Below, piece after piece: positions 41,141 through 49,912 of a stretch of 53,112 nucleotides of DNA (position 1 is the stretch's first letter; the number at the start of each line of letters is the position of its first letter). The position numbers and the translations under genes were made by a program. A model generated the notes under the pieces. That model had not been told where the DNA came from, ran no database searches, and saw only the letters and a list, made by a program, of their open reading frames with translations. The stretch is from Acidobacteriota bacterium. GTDB lineage: Bacteria > Acidobacteriota > Aminicenantia > UBA2199. The stretch is from the NCBI GenBank assembly GCA_018897435.1, contig JAHIKI010000065.1, positions 1 through 53,112 on the forward strand. Direction: 5' to 3'.

Positions 41141-42772
41141 ATGGCTGCTTTTGACGTCATCCTGGTTTTGCCTTATCCCTACACCGATCACCCTTCCTTC
41201 CCCGAGGGGATCCTGAAAAGGGCCCTGGAATCGGCCGGGTTCAGTGTCGGCGTGATTGAAACGCCATTCTGGCAGGATAGGGAGTCATTTGCGGCGCTGG
41301 GCCGGCCGCGGCTTTTTTTTGCCGTGGTCTCGGGACCGCTCGATTCGGTGGTTCTGAATTATACCGCCAACCGCCGCCGGCGCCGGGAAGACCTGTACCA
41401 ATTCGAAGGCGCAGCCTTTTTCAGCGGCCGCCCTCCCGACATCAAGTTCAAGATCCGCCCCGACCGTACCCTTACTGTGTTCTCCAACCGGCTGCGCGAA
41501 GTATTCCGCGAGGTGCCGGTGGTCATCGGCGGCGTCGAGGCCGGCCTGCGCTGCTTCGCCCATTATGATTTCCAGGAAAACAAGGTCCGGCGCTCCGTTC
41601 TGCTCGATTCCCGTGCCGATATCCTGGTGAGCGGCAACGGCGAAAAGCAGATAGTGGCCATCGCCCGCCTGCTGAGCCAGGGAGTGCCGCCCGCCCGGAT
41701 CGACATTCCCGGTACGGCCAGGATCTGCTCGCGGCTGCCTTTGGAAAAAAACTGCCTGGAGCTGCCCGCATGCGAAGAAGTGCAGGCCGATCCCGCGCAG
41801 CTGCTGCAGAGCCAATTGCGGATCGGCCGGGCCGGCGGCCAGCGCTCCCTGGCCCAGAAACACGCCAACCGCTGGGTGGTGCAAAACCCGGCCGAGCATT
41901 ACCAGAGTGCCGATCTTGACCATATCTATGGACTCGGCTATAGCCGCCGCCACCTGAATAGCCCGATCTATTCCCCGGCCTTGCGCATGAACCTTTTTTC
42001 GCTCACGGCGCACCGGGGCTGCGCCGGCGGCTGCGCCTTCTGTTCGATCACTTTAAGCGAAGGGCGGCGGGTCGTATCACGTTCTCCGGATTCGATCCTC
42101 AAGGAGATCCGCTCCCTGGCCGCCCATCCCGAATGGCGCGGCGTGGTCTCCGATATCGGCGGGGCCAGTGCCGAAATGTACGGCAGCGATTGTTTGGTCG
42201 CATCCTGTCAGCGTGATTCCTGCCTGCAACCCCGGGCCTGCCGCCATTTCAATCCCGGTGAGCCGTATCGGGAACTGCTGCGCCAAGCACGGGCCCTGCC
42301 CGGAGTCAAAAAGATCATGCTGGGCTCCGGGCTGCGCCACGACCTGTTGCTGCAAAATACCGACCTGCTGGAAGAGATCATGCGCGAGCACTGCGGCCGT
42401 TTCCTGCGCGTCGCCCCTGAGCATAGCGAGGACGAAGTTCTGGATCTGATGGGCAAGCCGCGTTTCGCTGTTTTTGAAGAATTCGTCGCCCTTTTCAGGC
42501 GCGTGAACCGCGGTTTGAAACGCCCGATCGAGCTGGCCCCTTACCTGATCGTCGGCCATCCCGGCGAGAGTAGGGTTATGGTTCAAGTCATGAAGCAGAA
42601 AATGCGCGCCCTGGGACTGAAAACCATCGATGCGCAGCTCTTCACTCCCACGCCCGGCACCCTTTCCACGGCCATGTATCACTCGGGCCTGTCGCCGGCG
42701 GGAAAAGCGATCGCGGTAGAGAAGGACATCCGTGCCCTGCAGCAACGCAAAGACCTCTTGAGCGGGGATTGA
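41141..42772 (+). CDS. YgiQ family radical SAM protein
   Basis: The 543-aa protein has the UPF0313/YgiQ layout: an N-terminal cobalamin-binding-like domain (about 1-190, with VVIGGVEAGLRCFAHYD). Then comes the radical SAM domain with iron-sulfur motif CAGGCAFC preceded by SLTAHRG. SDIGGASAEMYG follows, then a C-terminal part with LRVAPEHSEDEVLDLMGKP and AQLFTPTPGT. The length is a little below many YgiQ proteins. The function of the family is not established. There is no clear ribosome binding site; translation may be coupled through the 31-aa frame just upstream. Confidence 0.85.
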   Translation: MAAFDVILVLPYPYTDHPSFPEGILKRALESAGFSVGVIETPFWQDRESFAALGRPRLFFAVVSGPLDSVVLNYTANRRRRREDLYQFEGAAFFSGRPPDIKFKIRPDRTLTVFSNRLREVFREVPVVIGGVEAGLRCFAHYDFQENKVRRSVLLDSRADILVSGNGEKQIVAIARLLSQGVPPARIDIPGTARICSRLPLEKNCLELPACEEVQADPAQLLQSQLRIGRAGGQRSLAQKHANRWVVQNPAEHYQSADLDHIYGLGYSRRHLNSPIYSPALRMNLFSLTAHRGCAGGCAFCSITLSEGRRVVSRSPDSILKEIRSLAAHPEWRGVVSDIGGASAEMYGSDCLVASCQRDSCLQPRACRHFNPGEPYRELLRQARALPGVKKIMLGSGLRHDLLLQNTDLLEEIMREHCGRFLRVAPEHSEDEVLDLMGKPRFAVFEEFVALFRRVNRGLKRPIELAPYLIVGHPGESRVMVQVMKQKMRALGLKTIDAQLFTPTPGTLSTAMYHSGLSPAGKAIAVEKDIRALQQRKDLLSGD

Positions 42773-42868
42773 CAGTCTAAAAAAGTCCCGAAAATTCTTT
42801 TCCCCGGTTTATTTTTGCAAAAAAAATGCGCTGCAATCGCTCCTTATGCCTAAACAAGGAGACCCGTG

Positions 42869-43037
42869 ATGCGCAGTGAAAACCACGCCCATGCCGCCGA
42901 TCGGACCTTGGCCGACCGCGGCCTGGAAAAGACCGGCGTCGATGTCGCCCGCTGCAACGTCGGCAAATAATTCATTTGGCAAGGACAGCCCGGTTTTCAC
43001 CTTCGCCCAGTTGCAGGAAATGCCTCCGGAATATTAG
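42869..43037 (+). pseudogene. Frameshifted small gene of unknown function
   Basis: AAGGAG (42856-42861) precedes ATG 42869, which opens a 33-codon frame ending TAA at 42968. If one T is skipped at that stop, the frame continues as KNSFGKDSPVFTFAQLQEM to TAG at 43037, giving a coherent protein of about 55 aa. The good ribosome binding site and the consistent GC-rich code on both sides of the break support a real but broken small gene. I do not recognise it. The remainder of 42773-43040 shows no other gene. Confidence 0.4.
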
Positions 43038-43040
43038 TTC

Positions 43041-43244
43041 GTGATGCGTGACAAGGGAAGATTAAAATTCCAAATAACAAATTCCAAATTCCAAATAAAT
43101 TCCAAGTTCCAATGTCCAAAACGAAAGCCCTTTCAAGTTTATTTTCTTTGTTTGGGTCATTGGATTTTGGTGCTTGTTTGTTATTTGGTGTTTGGAATTT
43201 GGATTTTTCTTTTTCCTTGTCACGCGTCACGCGTTACGCGTCAC
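43041..43244. repeat. Long imperfect palindrome built from heptamers (ATTCCAA and GTGACGC families)
   Basis: The left arm has GTGATGC and GTGACAA (43041-43054), then seven ATTCCAA-like units at 43067-43119 with one 4-bp slip. The right arm mirrors it: seven units of the TTGGATT/TTTG type on a 7-bp period (43160-43208), then CACGCGT, CACGCGT, TACGCGT and CACG (43221-43244). Order and words are inverted, so the roughly 200-bp element can fold into one long imperfect hairpin. It lies between convergent ygiQ and the KimA-like gene and may also terminate both. Confidence 0.85.
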
Positions 43245-43250
43245 GTTGAT

Positions 43251-45233
43251 CTAAAGGTCCAAGCGGATAGGCATAGTTACTGAGGTTATTTCGTCCCAAT
43301 GCAGATGGCGCTGGATGGCGAAGGCCGTTTCGTTGTGCAGCATCTTGTGGTAGAACTTCTCGTGGCGGAAGGTCAGTTTGCCGGTGAACACCGTGGAACG
43401 GTGGAACTCGTTCTTGATGTCTTTGCACAACCGGGTGGCGGTTTCGACCACGTCAGTGCCCACGGCGCAGCGCCAGTCGGCGGCGAAGCCCAGACGGCGG
43501 GCCAGTTCCACATATTTTTGCAGGTTCGCTTTCGACGCTTCCTCGAGGTTTTTCATCTCTTCAGTCCCCTTGAACGAGCCGGAGTCGACCACGGCCACCG
43601 AGGCAAAGATAAAATTTTTGTAGAGGTTGGGAAAATTGCGAATCACCGACAGGATCGTGTGCACGCCGAAGCCATTGTAGTCGCTGACCAGCTGGATGGC
43701 GGTCATCTCCTGGGGGTTCGGCTTTTCCATGTTCGCCTTACGGCTGGTGGGGATGTCCATCAGCAGGTCGTCCAGCTGGCGCACCGCTTTTTTAACCTTG
43801 TGGTAGTGGCTGCGGATCAGATAACACAAGGAGATGAAAGACCCGGTGATCAGCAGGGTCATCCAGCCGCCCTCGAGAAATTTTTCGCGGATGGTGACGA
43901 CCAGGATGGTGAAGCAGAGGGTGAAGCCGATGAGATGGACCGGCAGATATTTTTTCCACAGTTTTTCCTTGGCACGGTTCTTGATATAGTAAAGGGACAT
44001 GCCTAGTTGCGAGATGGAAAAGGTCAGGAACACGTTGATCGCGTACATGGTTACCAGATTACGGATCGAACCGCGGGTGTAGAACAGCAGCAGGATCGAG
44101 GCGCCGCCCATGAGCAGGATGCCATTGTGCATGGTCAGCCGCTCCGACAGCGAGGCGAAGCGGTGCGGCAGCCAGGAGTCGATGGCCATGTTGGACATGA
44201 TGCGCGGGCCGTCGATGAATCCGGCCTGGGCGGCCACGAACAGCAGGGCGCCCTCGGAAAGGATGGTGACCAGGGCCAGGGCGTAGCCGAACGACCAGTC
44301 GCCATACAGGGCATTAGCCAGGATGGAGTTGAGGGTTTTGCCATGCCCGGGCCTGACCTTGAGCAGCAGGTAGCAGAAAAAGAGGCCGCTGGCGGTGAAG
44401 GCCAGCGACACCGACATATAGAGCATGGTTTTTTTGCCGTTCTGCACCTTGGGCTCACGCATGATCTGCATACCGTTGGAAACGGCTTCTATACCGGTGT
44501 AGGTGCCGCCGCCGAGTGAATAGGCGCGCAGGAACAGGGCCAGCATACCCAGGCCGCCCAAACTTGACAAACCGGCATTGAACTCGGTCTTGATGCCATG
44601 CACCACCGGACCGATCTGGGGCAGGTGCGAAAGGATGCCGTAACCGATCATGAAGATGTGGGTGACGACGAAGACGACGAAGATCGGGGCCAGGATGGTC
44701 ACCGATTCCTTGACGCCGCGGATATTGAGCACGATCAGGACCAGGATCAGGAAAAGCTCAAAGAATATCTTGTAACCGTGCGTTTCAATGGGCAGGAAGC
44801 TGAAAAGGGCGTCGCCGCAGGCAGCTATGGAGACGGTGATGGTCAGCATATAGTCGATCAGCAGGGAACTGCCCGAAAGTATGCCGGCTTTGGGGCCCAG
44901 GGTTTGGGTGGCCACCATATAACCACCGCCGCCGTGCGGGAAGTGTTCGATGATGCGCGAGTAGGAATAGGATATGATAAAGACGGTCAGCGAGGTGGCC
45001 AGGGCCAGGAAAATGGCCAGGTAGGTATGCTGGCCCAGGGCCCGAAAGGCTTCCTCGGGGCCGTAGGAAGATGACGAGAGACCGTCAGCGCCCAGGCCGA
45101 CCCAGGCCAGCAGCGGCACCAGGGAGAGTTTGTGGAAAATGGAGGGGTCCTTGATATTGCGCGGCGCCCCAACCACTGTCTGGCGCACTTTCTCCAAAAG
45201 CGTCGGTTGTTCGTCTGAACCGTTCGCGGCCAT
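43251..45233 (-). CDS. KimA-like APC/KUP-type potassium transporter
   Basis: The 660-aa protein has about 12 membrane helices followed by a cytosolic tail (about 475-660). The membrane core resembles the APC-fold proton-coupled potassium importer KimA. Segments include GADGLSSSSYGPEEAF, HFPHGGGGYMV, GSSLLIDYMLTITVSIAA, LNIRGVKES and TGIEAVSNGM. The tail ends with KFYHKMLHNETAFAIQRHL, matching the KimA end. In Bacillus, KimA is controlled by c-di-AMP, but the short leader here shows no such riboswitch. AAGGA lies before the ATG. Confidence 0.8.
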   Translation of the reverse strand: MAANGSDEQPTLLEKVRQTVVGAPRNIKDPSIFHKLSLVPLLAWVGLGADGLSSSSYGPEEAFRALGQHTYLAIFLALATSLTVFIISYSYSRIIEHFPHGGGGYMVATQTLGPKAGILSGSSLLIDYMLTITVSIAACGDALFSFLPIETHGYKIFFELFLILVLIVLNIRGVKESVTILAPIFVVFVVTHIFMIGYGILSHLPQIGPVVHGIKTEFNAGLSSLGGLGMLALFLRAYSLGGGTYTGIEAVSNGMQIMREPKVQNGKKTMLYMSVSLAFTASGLFFCYLLLKVRPGHGKTLNSILANALYGDWSFGYALALVTILSEGALLFVAAQAGFIDGPRIMSNMAIDSWLPHRFASLSERLTMHNGILLMGGASILLLFYTRGSIRNLVTMYAINVFLTFSISQLGMSLYYIKNRAKEKLWKKYLPVHLIGFTLCFTILVVTIREKFLEGGWMTLLITGSFISLCYLIRSHYHKVKKAVRQLDDLLMDIPTSRKANMEKPNPQEMTAIQLVSDYNGFGVHTILSVIRNFPNLYKNFIFASVAVVDSGSFKGTEEMKNLEEASKANLQKYVELARRLGFAADWRCAVGTDVVETATRLCKDIKNEFHRSTVFTGKLTFRHEKFYHKMLHNETAFAIQRHLHWDEITSVTMPIRLDL

Positions 45234-45292
45234 GATTTTTCCTTATTTGGATGATCGGACCGGCATGGAATCCGGCCTGCCTGGAAAAACAA

Positions 45293-45321
45293 ATTTTACT
45301 CTTTTCGACGCCGGCTGTCAA
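45293..45321 (-). promoter_or_regulatory. Promoter of the KimA-like gene
   Basis: On the minus strand, TTGACA (45321-45316), exactly 17 bp, TAAAAT (45298-45293). The leader is about 50 nt with a small GCCGG-containing hairpin and an AAGGA site. Confidence 0.8.
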
Positions 45322-45343
45322 ATTTTCCAAGTTTGATTTGCTG

Positions 45344-45370
45344 TTGACAGTGTTTTTTCTTTGTGATAGT
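45344..45370 (+). promoter_or_regulatory. Promoter of the DUF1566-like membrane protein
   Basis: TTGACA (45344-45349), with GATAGT (45365-45370) 15 bp downstream as the best -10 candidate. It is divergent from the KimA-like promoter. The spacing is short, so confidence is moderate. Confidence 0.45.
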
Positions 45371-45376
45371 GAATAG

Positions 45377-45483
45377 ATGGCTGCCGCTATGGAACCGGCT
45401 GTGTGCCGGTCCTCCCGGCGCCGGAAAGGGAGTACGGGTAAAAATGAAGATTTGCCTTGGTAAGCCGCGACAGGGGGAAACCA
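45377..45483 (+). promoter_or_regulatory. Structured 5' leader, possible RNA control element
   Basis: The predicted leader of about 105 nt contains a hairpin ACCGGC/GCCGGT (45394-45399 with 45405-45410). A second stem CTCCC/GGGAG (45412-45416 with 45428-45432) competes with the palindrome CCGGCGCCGG (45415-45424). A TTGGT/ACCAA stem (45457-45461 with 45480-45484) places the ribosome binding site in its loop and the start codon at its edge. I do not recognise a known riboswitch class. Confidence 0.35.
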
Positions 45484-47382
45484 ATGGAAGATGAGTATCA
45501 AAGCACTTTAAAAAAGAAGATTTCTATTCTTTTTCAACTTGGCAAATGGCCGGATGTGGTAAAACTCTGCGAATCGTATACCGAGAAGTACGGCAAAGAC
45601 ATGGAACTCGACTTGATGCGCTTTAAAAGTGAGCGCCATCTGGGAATTTCCGCGTCGCCCCCGAAAAACCAGGGCCCGGAAACGAAAAAGCCCGCGTTTA
45701 CTGAAAAAGATCAACCCCTGGTATTAGATGACGAAGATGCAGTTGACGATGATTCGATAGTATTTCCGGTTTCCCCGCTTGAAGAAAAACAGACCGCCGA
45801 TGATCTGAAAATCCCCGAAAGCGCAGTCGAAGAATTATCCTTTATGCGGGAAGATAAAATAGCCTATGACCCCTCTGCGGATGACAATGATCTGATCATC
45901 ACCGATCCGTTTGAGGAAAATGAGCCTGGATTCAGCTTGGCAGCAGATGAACCACCGGTGATTCTGAGTGACCGCGATGAAAGCGAGAACGTTGAAATCG
46001 CCAGCGAGCCCGTGCTGGAAATGGCAGACCCAGGAGAAGACCCAGACGAATTCCCCAAGGAGGAAATCAAGTTCGATTTTAAAAACTTGGGTTCCATAAC
46101 CATCGATGCCGATCCGCAATTGACCCCTGATACGCCAAAAAAAGAGCCGTCCGCAGCCGGCTTCGGGGATAGGGAAAGGATGGTTTGGGATGATCCCGGC
46201 CGCAGCACTTCGGGGGGCAGCGAATTCCTCGAGGAGCCGCCGGAAGAAATTCCTTCTCCCAAACTCGCTACCGATGAAGAGCCGGAATATGACAGAGGTA
46301 CTTTTCATGAAATTTCAGAAAAAATGCCGCCGATCCAAAAAAGGGACTTTCCATTCAAACTGCTGTTGGGGGTTGTCCTGTCGCTGGCAGCTGCCGTGCT
46401 TTTGTGGCTGGTTCTTTCCGGCAAGTTGAATTTCTCAGGCGACGATGCGCCAGCGGTCGATCCCAAGCCTGTCGCCAAAGCGGTGGTGGCCAAACAACTC
46501 CCCGCGGCCAAGAAGATTCCGCCCACTGCCTTGGTTCCCGCAGTCGTAGAAAAAGACAAAGCTTTTGATGAAAAATTTCAGCAGGCCAGCGAGCTTTTTA
46601 AAAAAGGTGATTTGCTGAAGGCCTGGGCCGTGGTTCTGGAAGCAAAAAAAATCAAGATGACCGAACCGCTGCGCCTACTGGAAGAGCAGTTGGCCGCCAA
46701 GATCCAAGCTGACGAAGCGCGGGCCAAGCAGGAAAGTCAAGTGGTGCAGAACCAATGGCAGCAGGAAAGCCAGGCTTTCGCCAAAGCCGAGGCGGAAAAC
46801 ACCATGGCCGGCTGGCAGAATTTTTTAAATACGTACCCCCAGGGGGAATTCGCCTTCAAAGCTGAGAAGAAGATTGCTGTTTTTAAAAAGAAAGCCCAGG
46901 AAAATGTTGATCAGCAGCTATTGCTGAAGATCAAGCAGTTGCAAAAGACCAAGCTGCGCAGCGCCTATTTGAGTTTGGGGCAGGCTGACATCTCCGCTCT
47001 GCTGCGCCAGAGCGGCAAGCCGCCGGCTCAATTTGAAACACATGAACACGGCGGCGCCAAGGTGATGCTCGATTTTGCCACCGGGTTGATGTGGAACCTG
47101 TGGCAGAAACCCATGGCTTATGACAAGGCCAAATGGTGGGCCAACCGTATCACGGCCGGATATGGCGGCTGGCGGCTACCCTCTACCGAGGAGGCCGTGT
47201 CTTTGCTGCAGATGGACCGGGCTCAATATGCAGGGCTGGCCGGTTTCGCGGTCTGGAGCGGCGACACCGTCAACGACCAATCGCGCACGATCTGGGTGCT
47301 GAAACTGCCTGAAGGTCAATTTACCGCGGCCGGTTACGACCAGTTCTTTTATGTTTGGGCAGTGCGCACAGCCGGCAAATAA
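45484..47382 (+). CDS. Single-pass membrane protein with C-terminal DUF1566-like domain
   Basis: The 632-aa protein has a mosaic layout. Residues 1-55 are a helical TPR-like unit (LGKWPDVVKLCESYTEKYG). Residues about 60-295 are very acidic and low-complexity, probably disordered in the cytoplasm. One membrane helix lies at about 302-323 (LLLGVVLSLAAAVLLWLVL). A Pro/Ala/Lys linker and a Gln/Lys-rich coiled coil (about 365-510) follow. The C-terminal domain (about 535-632), with TGLMWNLWQ, YGGWRLPSTEEAVSLL and YVWAVR, matches the DUF1566/Lcl C-terminal style (GWRLPxxxE). ATG 45484 is preceded by AGGGGGA. It could relay an extracytoplasmic signal or anchor a surface domain; the function is unknown. 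Confidence 0.78.
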   Translation: MEDEYQSTLKKKISILFQLGKWPDVVKLCESYTEKYGKDMELDLMRFKSERHLGISASPPKNQGPETKKPAFTEKDQPLVLDDEDAVDDDSIVFPVSPLEEKQTADDLKIPESAVEELSFMREDKIAYDPSADDNDLIITDPFEENEPGFSLAADEPPVILSDRDESENVEIASEPVLEMADPGEDPDEFPKEEIKFDFKNLGSITIDADPQLTPDTPKKEPSAAGFGDRERMVWDDPGRSTSGGSEFLEEPPEEIPSPKLATDEEPEYDRGTFHEISEKMPPIQKRDFPFKLLLGVVLSLAAAVLLWLVLSGKLNFSGDDAPAVDPKPVAKAVVAKQLPAAKKIPPTALVPAVVEKDKAFDEKFQQASELFKKGDLLKAWAVVLEAKKIKMTEPLRLLEEQLAAKIQADEARAKQESQVVQNQWQQESQAFAKAEAENTMAGWQNFLNTYPQGEFAFKAEKKIAVFKKKAQENVDQQLLLKIKQLQKTKLRSAYLSLGQADISALLRQSGKPPAQFETHEHGGAKVMLDFATGLMWNLWQKPMAYDKAKWWANRITAGYGGWRLPSTEEAVSLLQMDRAQYAGLAGFAVWSGDTVNDQSRTIWVLKLPEGQFTAAGYDQFFYVWAVRTAGK

Positions 47383-47428
47383 AACAGGTCTGTGACACCT
47401 TCCGGCCATGCCGGCCGCAGGAGAAACC

Positions 47429-48277
47429 ATGAAATTCGTCGGTGCCCATGTCAGCGCTGCCGGCGGCGTTGAAAACGCTCCGCTTAACGCTGCAAAAATC
47501 GGTGCCAAAGCCTTTGCTCTGTTCACCAAGAACCAGAAACAGTGGCAGGCCAAACCGCTGAGCGTGGAATCCATCAGTTCTTTCAAGGAAAACCTGGCTG
47601 CCGTGGCCATCGCTCCGCGACATGTCCTGCCCCATGACAGCTACTTGATAAACCTGGGACATCCGGACGCGGAAAAGCGCGAGAAATCGGTCCTGGCTCT
47701 GCTCGAGGAAGCGCGCCGCGCCGAGCAGTTGGGACTCACTTCACTAAATTTTCATCCCGGCAGCCATTTGGGAGCCATGGATGAAAAAAAATGCCTGAAG
47801 GTGATCGCCACAGGCATGAAGCGCATCCTGGCCGAAACCAGCCAGATCTGTTTGCTGCTGGAAACGACTTCGGGCCAGGGCGGTTATGTCGGCTACAGAT
47901 TCGAGCATCTGGCAGCCATTTTGGCCCTTGTCGGCCAGGAAAAGCGGACCGGGGTTTGTTTGGATACCTGCCATGTATTTGCCGCCGGCTACGACCTGCG
48001 CACGGCGGAAACTTATGAATTAACCATGAAAAGGTTTGAAGAAATTATTGGTCTCCAATATTTGCAAGCGGCCCATATTAATGATTCCAAGGTGGACTTG
48101 GGCAGCCGCAAGGATCGTCATGACAGTATCGGCCGCGGCAAGCTTGGTATGGAAGCTTTTGCGCTGCTGATGAACGATGCCCGCTTCGATGACCTGCCCT
48201 TAATCCTGGAAACCATCGATGATACCCTTTGGCAGGCGGAGATTAAGCTGCTGTATTCGCTGGTCGAGCCGGGGTAG
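47429..48277 (+). CDS. nfo: Endonuclease IV (AP endonuclease)
   Basis: The 282-aa TIM-barrel enzyme with three zinc ions cuts DNA at abasic sites in base excision repair. Motifs are VGAHVSAAGG at the N-terminus, NFHPGSHLG, LLETTSGQGGYVG, GVCLDTCHVFAAGYD, HINDSKVDLGSRKDRHDSIG, and LILETI near the end. ATG 47429 is preceded by AGGAGA; an in-frame ATG at 47408 lacks a site. Length is normal. Confidence 0.96.
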   Translation: MKFVGAHVSAAGGVENAPLNAAKIGAKAFALFTKNQKQWQAKPLSVESISSFKENLAAVAIAPRHVLPHDSYLINLGHPDAEKREKSVLALLEEARRAEQLGLTSLNFHPGSHLGAMDEKKCLKVIATGMKRILAETSQICLLLETTSGQGGYVGYRFEHLAAILALVGQEKRTGVCLDTCHVFAAGYDLRTAETYELTMKRFEEIIGLQYLQAAHINDSKVDLGSRKDRHDSIGRGKLGMEAFALLMNDARFDDLPLILETIDDTLWQAEIKLLYSLVEPG

Positions 48278-48295
48278 GCGATATAAAAAAAGTGT

Positions 48296-48324
48296 TTGAA
48301 AATATATTATTTTAATTTTATAAT
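48296..48324 (+). promoter_or_regulatory. Near-consensus promoter of a leaderless mRNA
   Basis: TTGAAA (48296-48301), exactly 17 bp, TATAAT (48319-48324). The ATG at 48332 lies 7 nt after the -10 box, where transcription should begin. An in-frame TTG at 48296 is part of the -35 box and cannot be the start. Confidence 0.85.
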
Positions 48325-48331
48325 ATTGCCA

Positions 48332-49831
48332 ATGACCCGAGGATTTCGCCTTTTCTGTTTTTTTACCTTGCTGTTGCTTTTTTCCGCCCTGGCGGCGGAA
48401 CAGGCCGTGATCTATCTGCGCTTGGCCGATTCCCTGACCCTGGACCCGGGAAAATTCGAGGACTTCTATTCCCAGGAAGTGATCGCCAACGTTTTCGAGG
48501 GGCTGGTCCGCCTGAAGCCGGGGACGTTCTCCGTGGAGCCGTGCCTGGCCGAGCGCTGGACTTTCAAGGAAAACGGCAAGCGCTGGATATTTTACCTGCG
48601 CCGCGACGTGAGGTTCCACAACGGCAGGGAATTCAACGCCGCCGCTGTCGTGTATTCCTTCAGAAAAAGGATGGAGGGCAAGAGAGGCGCGTACGGTCCT
48701 TTCGGCCAGATTTTCCCCTTCATCGCCGCCGTGCGTGCCGCCGGCGACTGGAGCGTGGAGTTCGTTCTCGACCGGCCCTATATCCCTTTTCTCCTATCCC
48801 TGGTCGATCTGCGCGCCGCCATCGTGGCCCCGGGTTCCGGCGACGGCCCCGAGTTAATGCCGGTCGGCACCGGTCCGTACATGGTGTCCGAGTGGCTGAA
48901 AGGCAAGCCCCTGGTCCTGCGGCGCAATCCATCCTATTGGGATGTCCCGGCGCGGATCGACAAGGTGGTTTTCAAAAGCGAGAAATCCGCGACCGCCAGG
49001 CTTTCCCAGATCAAGAACGGCAGCGTCCATGTCGCCATGATCCGCTCAGCCGCCGAGCACGGGGACCTGGCGGGCCGGGCTGACATCGGCATCCTTTCCC
49101 ATCCCTCGCCAAGCACCGGCTACCTGGGTTTCAATGGCTATCGTTCCCCCTTCAACCAGTTGCCTGTTCGCAAGACCTTCGCCCACCTGCTGAACAAAAT
49201 GGTCCTGGTCCGCCGCGTTTTTCAGAATCTCGCCCAGCCCGCCGGTTCATTCCTGCCGCCGTCGATGCCCGGGTTCGACCCCGGGACGGCAGGCTACGAA
49301 TTCAGCCCGCAGAAAGCCCAGAAGCTGCTGCGCGACGCCGGCTGGGGCAAGGGCTTCACCTGCAGCCTTTATTATTCGGAGGGGCAGTTCGGTGTCGAGG
49401 AGATCGCCCGGGCTATCGCGGCCAAGGCCCGGCTGATCCAGGTCACAGTGCGGACGGTCAAGCTGCCCTTTGAACGTTTTTTCAAGGCGGTGCAGAACGG
49501 CGAGCCCGACCTTTTCTTGATGTCCTGGGGGTTCACCGCCGACCCGGTCGTGTTCCTGAACCCGATGTTCATGCTGGTCCCCGGCGGCGGCAAGATGATG
49601 TCGGTAAGTCCGGAGTATGCCGGGATACTGGCCGCCGCCGAAACGGCCGTCGACGACAAGGCACGGGATGGGCACTGCGCCGCCGCCCAGCGCCTGATCT
49701 TCCGGGAATTGCCCCTCCTGCCCCTGTTCCACCTGAATGAAATGGTGGCTTTCAACAAGCGGCTCAGCGGGCTGCGCCTGGATCCTATCGGCCTCCTGCT
49801 CTTCAAGGACGCGGCCCTGGGACCCGAGTAG
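48332..49831 (+). CDS. Family 5 solute-binding protein (peptide/nickel ABC transporter type)
   Basis: The 499-aa exported protein has a signal peptide (about 1-20) and no lipobox. It is the receptor of an oligopeptide- or nickel-type ABC importer. Family landmarks are LDPGKFEDFYSQEVIANVFE and GLVRLKPG at the start, LRRDVRFHNGREFNA, and GTGPYMVSEW. Late in the protein, KTFAHLLNKMVLVRRVF and LLRDAGWGKGFTC occur. No permease or ATPase genes are next to it, so it is an orphan receptor here. It has no ribosome binding site; see the promoter at 48296-48324. Confidence 0.9.
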   Translation: MTRGFRLFCFFTLLLLFSALAAEQAVIYLRLADSLTLDPGKFEDFYSQEVIANVFEGLVRLKPGTFSVEPCLAERWTFKENGKRWIFYLRRDVRFHNGREFNAAAVVYSFRKRMEGKRGAYGPFGQIFPFIAAVRAAGDWSVEFVLDRPYIPFLLSLVDLRAAIVAPGSGDGPELMPVGTGPYMVSEWLKGKPLVLRRNPSYWDVPARIDKVVFKSEKSATARLSQIKNGSVHVAMIRSAAEHGDLAGRADIGILSHPSPSTGYLGFNGYRSPFNQLPVRKTFAHLLNKMVLVRRVFQNLAQPAGSFLPPSMPGFDPGTAGYEFSPQKAQKLLRDAGWGKGFTCSLYYSEGQFGVEEIARAIAAKARLIQVTVRTVKLPFERFFKAVQNGEPDLFLMSWGFTADPVVFLNPMFMLVPGGGKMMSVSPEYAGILAAAETAVDDKARDGHCAAAQRLIFRELPLLPLFHLNEMVAFNKRLSGLRLDPIGLLLFKDAALGPE

Positions 49832-49912
49832 AGCGGGAACTGGAACAGCCTTCGCGGATCGTCGGCAAAGCCGCCCGGAGAACCGTTTCCTTGCCGCTTG
49901 TTTCCCCGCGAC

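Noticed and set aside
45234..45321. c-di-AMP (ydaO-type) riboswitch before the KimA-like gene
   Set aside because: The leader from the predicted start is only about 50 nt, with a single small hairpin and none of the conserved segments.
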